Shown here one piece after another: positions 5,640 to 7,472 of a stretch of 7,472 nucleotides of DNA. The notes beneath the pieces are model-generated. The model was given only the letters and a program-made list of their open reading frames with translations. It was not told where the DNA came from and did not search any database. The stretch comes from Thermoplasmata archaeon (GTDB lineage Archaea > Thermoplasmatota > Thermoplasmata > Lutacidiplasmatales > UBA184): positions 1 through 7,472 of the forward strand of contig JASHVP010000128.1 of assembly GCA_030044475.1 (NCBI GenBank), in the 5' to 3' direction. A program made the position numbers and the translations under genes. Within the stretch, counting starts at the first letter, position 1. The number at the start of each line of letters is the position of its first letter.

Positions 5640-6134
5640 GTGGACGGCACTGTCCCTCCCGTCGCGCCGGGACCGGCCCGACCGCCCCGGCTCTGGACCG
5701 TGGAGGAGGCGAACGCCCGGCTCGAGGAGCTCGGCGACCTCCTTCCGCAGCTGAAGGGCTGGGTCGTCCGCCTGGGGGAGGTCCACGCGGAGGTCGGCCG
5801 CCTCTCCGAGTTCTGGGGGCGCGACGTCGACGCCCCCGACCACGCCGACCACGATCTCAAGGTCCGTCTCGATGCCGAATGGAAGAACCTGACGCGCCGG
5901 CTGGAGGAGTCGGTCGCCGGGCTGCGGGCCGAGGGGATCGAGGTCAAGCAGATCGAGAGCGGGCTCGTCGACTTCTACGGGCTCGTCGACGGCGAGGTGG
6001 TGTTCCTCTGCTGGCGGCGCGGCGAGCCGGCGGTCGAGTACTACCATACGCTCGACGGCGGGTTTCGCGGACGCCGCCCGCTCCCGACGCGGGGCCGCTC
6101 GGCGACCGCCCGGGCCGCCCGGTCGGGCGCCTAG
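5640..6134 (+). CDS. DUF2203 family protein, 164 aa
   Basis: Member of the uncharacterised DUF2203 family (Pfam PF09969) by eye. The N-terminal signature is WTVEEANA (19-26), followed by an amphipathic helical stretch (27-58, LEELGDLLPQLKGWVVRLGE). A second charged helix (about 72-98) precedes the family core: VKQIESGLVDFYGLVDGE (102-119), FLCWRRGEP (122-130) and YYHTLDGGFRGRRPL (134-148). Cys124, His136 and the Asp/Glu residues of the core are conserved in the family as I recall it, but no catalytic role is known. It has no signal peptide or membrane span, so it is probably cytoplasmic. The Pro-rich first 16 residues and the Arg/Ala-rich last 15 are likely disordered. GTG at 5640 with a double Shine-Dalgarno is the start. 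The OsmC-family gene follows 28 bp downstream, so a shared transcript and perhaps a redox or stress setting are inferred, not shown. Confidence 0.9.
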   Translation: MDGTVPPVAPGPARPPRLWTVEEANARLEELGDLLPQLKGWVVRLGEVHAEVGRLSEFWGRDVDAPDHADHDLKVRLDAEWKNLTRRLEESVAGLRAEGIEVKQIESGLVDFYGLVDGEVVFLCWRRGEPAVEYYHTLDGGFRGRRPLPTRGRSATARAARSGA

Positions 6135-6162
6135 CGCGCCCTCGGGGGACCGGGGTCCGACC

Positions 6163-6654
6163 GTGACGTCGACGCACACCTATCGGGTCACGGTCCGCTG
6201 GACCGGCGACCTCGGCGAGGGGACGCGCGAGTACCGGGCCTACTCCCGCGACCACGTCGTCGAGTCCGACGGCCGCCCGTCCGTCCCGCTCACGTCGGGG
6301 CTCAGTCCGCGGAGCGACGCGCACCGCTACACGCCGGACGACCTGCTCGTGGCGGCCCTCTCCTCGTGCCACATGCTCTGGTACCTGCACCTCTGCTCGA
6401 CGGCGGGCGTGATCGTCCGCTCGTACCGCGACGACGCGGAGGGCGTCCTCGAGATCGGTCCGGACGGCGGCGGGCGGATGACGTCGGCGACCCTCCGTCC
6501 GACCGTCGGCATCGAGGCCGGCTCGCTGGAGACGGCGCGCGCGCTCCACGACGAGGCGCACCACAGATGCTTCGTCGCGAACTCGGTCCGCTTTCCGGTC
6601 GCGTGCGAGCCGACGGTCCAGCGCGTCCCGGACCCCGCGGCGGTCCCCGGCTAG
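6163..6654 (+). CDS. OsmC/Ohr-family protein (probable thiol peroxidase), 163 aa
   Basis: OsmC-like fold. Known members reduce organic hydroperoxides with a peroxidatic/resolving cysteine pair in the cytoplasm. The visible signature is YTPDDLLVAALSSCHMLWYL (56-75) with the peroxidatic Cys69 in SSCHM. The second half carries RMTSATLRPTVGIE (105-118) and the resolving Cys136 in EAHHRCFVANSV (131-142). The C-C spacing of 67 is close to that of OsmC/Ohr. Two further cysteines, Cys78 and Cys148, are present. Length is slightly above the usual 140-150. The wording SSCHMLWYLHL places it in the OsmC-like branch rather than classic Ohr. The electron donor is unknown. Start GTG at 6163 gives the expected beta-strand N-terminus (YRVTVRWTGD); only a poor G-rich Shine-Dalgarno precedes it. 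Its stop TAG lies in CTAG, shared with the stop of the convergent membrane-protein gene. It probably shares a transcript with the DUF2203 gene. Confidence 0.91.
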   Translation: MTSTHTYRVTVRWTGDLGEGTREYRAYSRDHVVESDGRPSVPLTSGLSPRSDAHRYTPDDLLVAALSSCHMLWYLHLCSTAGVIVRSYRDDAEGVLEIGPDGGGRMTSATLRPTVGIEAGSLETARALHDEAHHRCFVANSVRFPVACEPTVQRVPDPAAVPG

Positions 6655-7472
6655 GGGTCCGGTTCCACCGCCGGGCCCGTCTGCGCCATCTCGACGGCGC
6701 GCAGCGCCAGGGTGAAGGCCCCGAACGCCCCCGCGATGGCCGCCCCGATCAGGACGATCGGGAACACGGCATCGAGCGAGAGGAAGTGAACGACCAGCGG
6801 CGCCGCGATCCCCGCGCCCCCGCCGACCACGCCGACGGCGGGTCGGTCCGCCCGGACGGTGATGAGGGCGGCGAATCCGGCGACGAGCGCGACGATCCCG
6901 AGCAGGACGGTCGCGCCGCCGATCGCGGCGAGGAACGTCTCGAGGTCCGGGAAAGGGCTCAGGGTGGTCAGGGTGCCGTTCCCCGACGACCCGGGGACCA
7001 GGGTGATCGACAGGCCCGTCGTGCCGGCATCGTACCCCGGCGAGGCGAACGTGTCGACGGTCGCGGGGGCGTAGCCGGTCAGCGTCACGTTCAGCGAGAT
7101 CCCGCCGCTCGGCACATTCGAGAACGAGAACGCCCCGCTCGGTCCGAGCGTCGCCCGGACGGTTCGGTTCCCCTCTTCGGTCAGGACCACGAGCGCCCCG
7201 GCCGCGGGGACTGGCCCGCCGAACGTCTGTCGGGCGACCGTGCCGCTCACGGTGTAGCTGCCCGGTCCGGCGGCGAGGACGCCGTCGTACGCGAGCCAGC
7301 CGCCGAAGACGGCCGCGACGACCGTCACGACGACGAGGGCGGCCGCGGCCGCCCCGCGCGCGCGCCATTTGGGGATCCGCGGCGGCGGGAGATTGGGGTA
7401 AAGGCCCGGGAGCACTTCCCAGCTGTAGAGCGGGGGCAGGTCGCGCGGGACCACGACCGGTACGGGACGTTG
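6651..7472 (-). CDS. Membrane protein with extracytoplasmic carboxypeptidase-regulatory-like domain, possibly 5'-truncated
   Basis: I do not recognise a named family. Numbering from the GTG at 7454-7452 (267 aa), the protein has a Pro/Tyr-rich cytoplasmic N-terminus (DLPPLYSWEVLPGLYPNLPP) and a basic KWRAR stop. Then comes membrane helix 1 (about 34-58), a beta-rich extracytoplasmic domain (about 66-153) and three more helices (about 174-200, 205-226, 229-253). The domain reads SYTVSGTV...AGALVVL...GPSGAFSFSNVPSG...LNVTLTGYAPATV. This is the repeat logic of CarboxypepD_reg/transthyretin-like sandwiches found in archaeal surface proteins. Possible N-glycosylation sequons are at Asn96, Asn122 and Asn159. 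Helix orientation fits the positive-inside rule with both ends cytoplasmic. The frame stays open to the window edge and no Shine-Dalgarno precedes the GTG, so the true start may lie outside. Its TAG at 6653-6651 overlaps the OsmC stop. Function unknown. Confidence 0.8.
   Translation of the reverse strand, partial: QRPVPVVVPRDLPPLYSWEVLPGLYPNLPPPRIPKWRARGAAAAALVVVTVVAAVFGGWLAYDGVLAAGPGSYTVSGTVARQTFGGPVPAAGALVVLTEEGNRTVRATLGPSGAFSFSNVPSGGISLNVTLTGYAPATVDTFASPGYDAGTTGLSITLVPGSSGNGTLTTLSPFPDLETFLAAIGGATVLLGIVALVAGFAALITVRADRPAVGVVGGGAGIAAPLVVHFLSLDAVFPIVLIGAAIAGAFGAFTLALRAVEMAQTGPAVEPDP

Noticed and set aside
6147..6158. GGACC-GG-GGTCC dyad just before the OsmC gene
   Set aside because: It is only 5 bp per arm in very GC-rich DNA, lies inside a 28-bp operon gap, and has no TATA beside it. 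Chance is the simplest explanation.
5944..7368. 474-aa minus-strand open frame crossing the OsmC and membrane-protein genes
   Set aside because: It is extremely rich in Arg, Gly and Asp, is out of frame with two recognisable proteins, and shows no domain.
1..7472. CRISPR arrays, tRNA or rRNA genes, insertion sequences, phage or defence modules
   Set aside because: I saw no spaced repeats, cloverleaf sequence, transposase motifs or terminal inverted repeats. All long stretches are accounted for by the listed genes.

Overview
The window looks like a chromosomal segment of a very GC-rich archaeon. The left half is an archaeal ribosomal-protein operon in the classic order uL3-uL4-uL23-uL2-uS19 on the minus strand. 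All five proteins are of the archaeal/eukaryotic type, for example the uL4 motif RRQPYG with WGKGRGVAR-like residues and the uL2 motif GGGAHQHVGRPSTV. A clear archaeal TATA element sits before uL3. The lineage cannot be fixed from the sequence alone. A high-GC Thermoplasmatota-like euryarchaeon is my best guess, held at low confidence.

Layout. 1-3060, minus strand: uS19 (cut by the left edge), uL2, uL23, uL4 and uL3, read right to left with no gaps. Neighbouring genes touch or overlap (ATGA, GTGA, TGATG, TAG|ATG), which points to one polycistronic, translationally coupled mRNA. 3061-3295: a 235-bp divergent promoter region. It holds a TATA box inside a 15-nt dyad, an 8-bp GC-rich hairpin and a weaker TATA-like element. 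3296-5553, plus strand: tdh and kbl, overlapping by GTGA. They encode the two-enzyme route from L-threonine via 2-amino-3-oxobutyrate to glycine and acetyl-CoA. 5554-5639: a short intergenic region with two perfect hairpins, a TAAATA element and a strong Shine-Dalgarno. 5640-6654, plus strand: a DUF2203 protein and an OsmC/Ohr-family thiol peroxidase, 28 bp apart and probably cotranscribed. 6651-7472, minus strand: a four-helix membrane protein with an extracytoplasmic beta-sandwich domain. It converges on the OsmC gene and shares the palindromic CTAG, which is a stop codon on both strands.

Most of this is ordinary housekeeping and amino-acid metabolism. I found no convincing novel system. 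The points most worth a second look are: the first structural-zinc cysteine of threonine dehydrogenase replaced by aspartate; an Asp/Glu-to-Asn change beside the conserved histidine of uL2; GC-rich dyads at all three putative promoters; the symmetric TATA between the ribosomal and threonine operons; and the fully overlapping convergent stops. Shine-Dalgarno GGAGG motifs 5-8 nt before several starts settle those starts, and all non-ribosomal genes start (or may start) with GTG.
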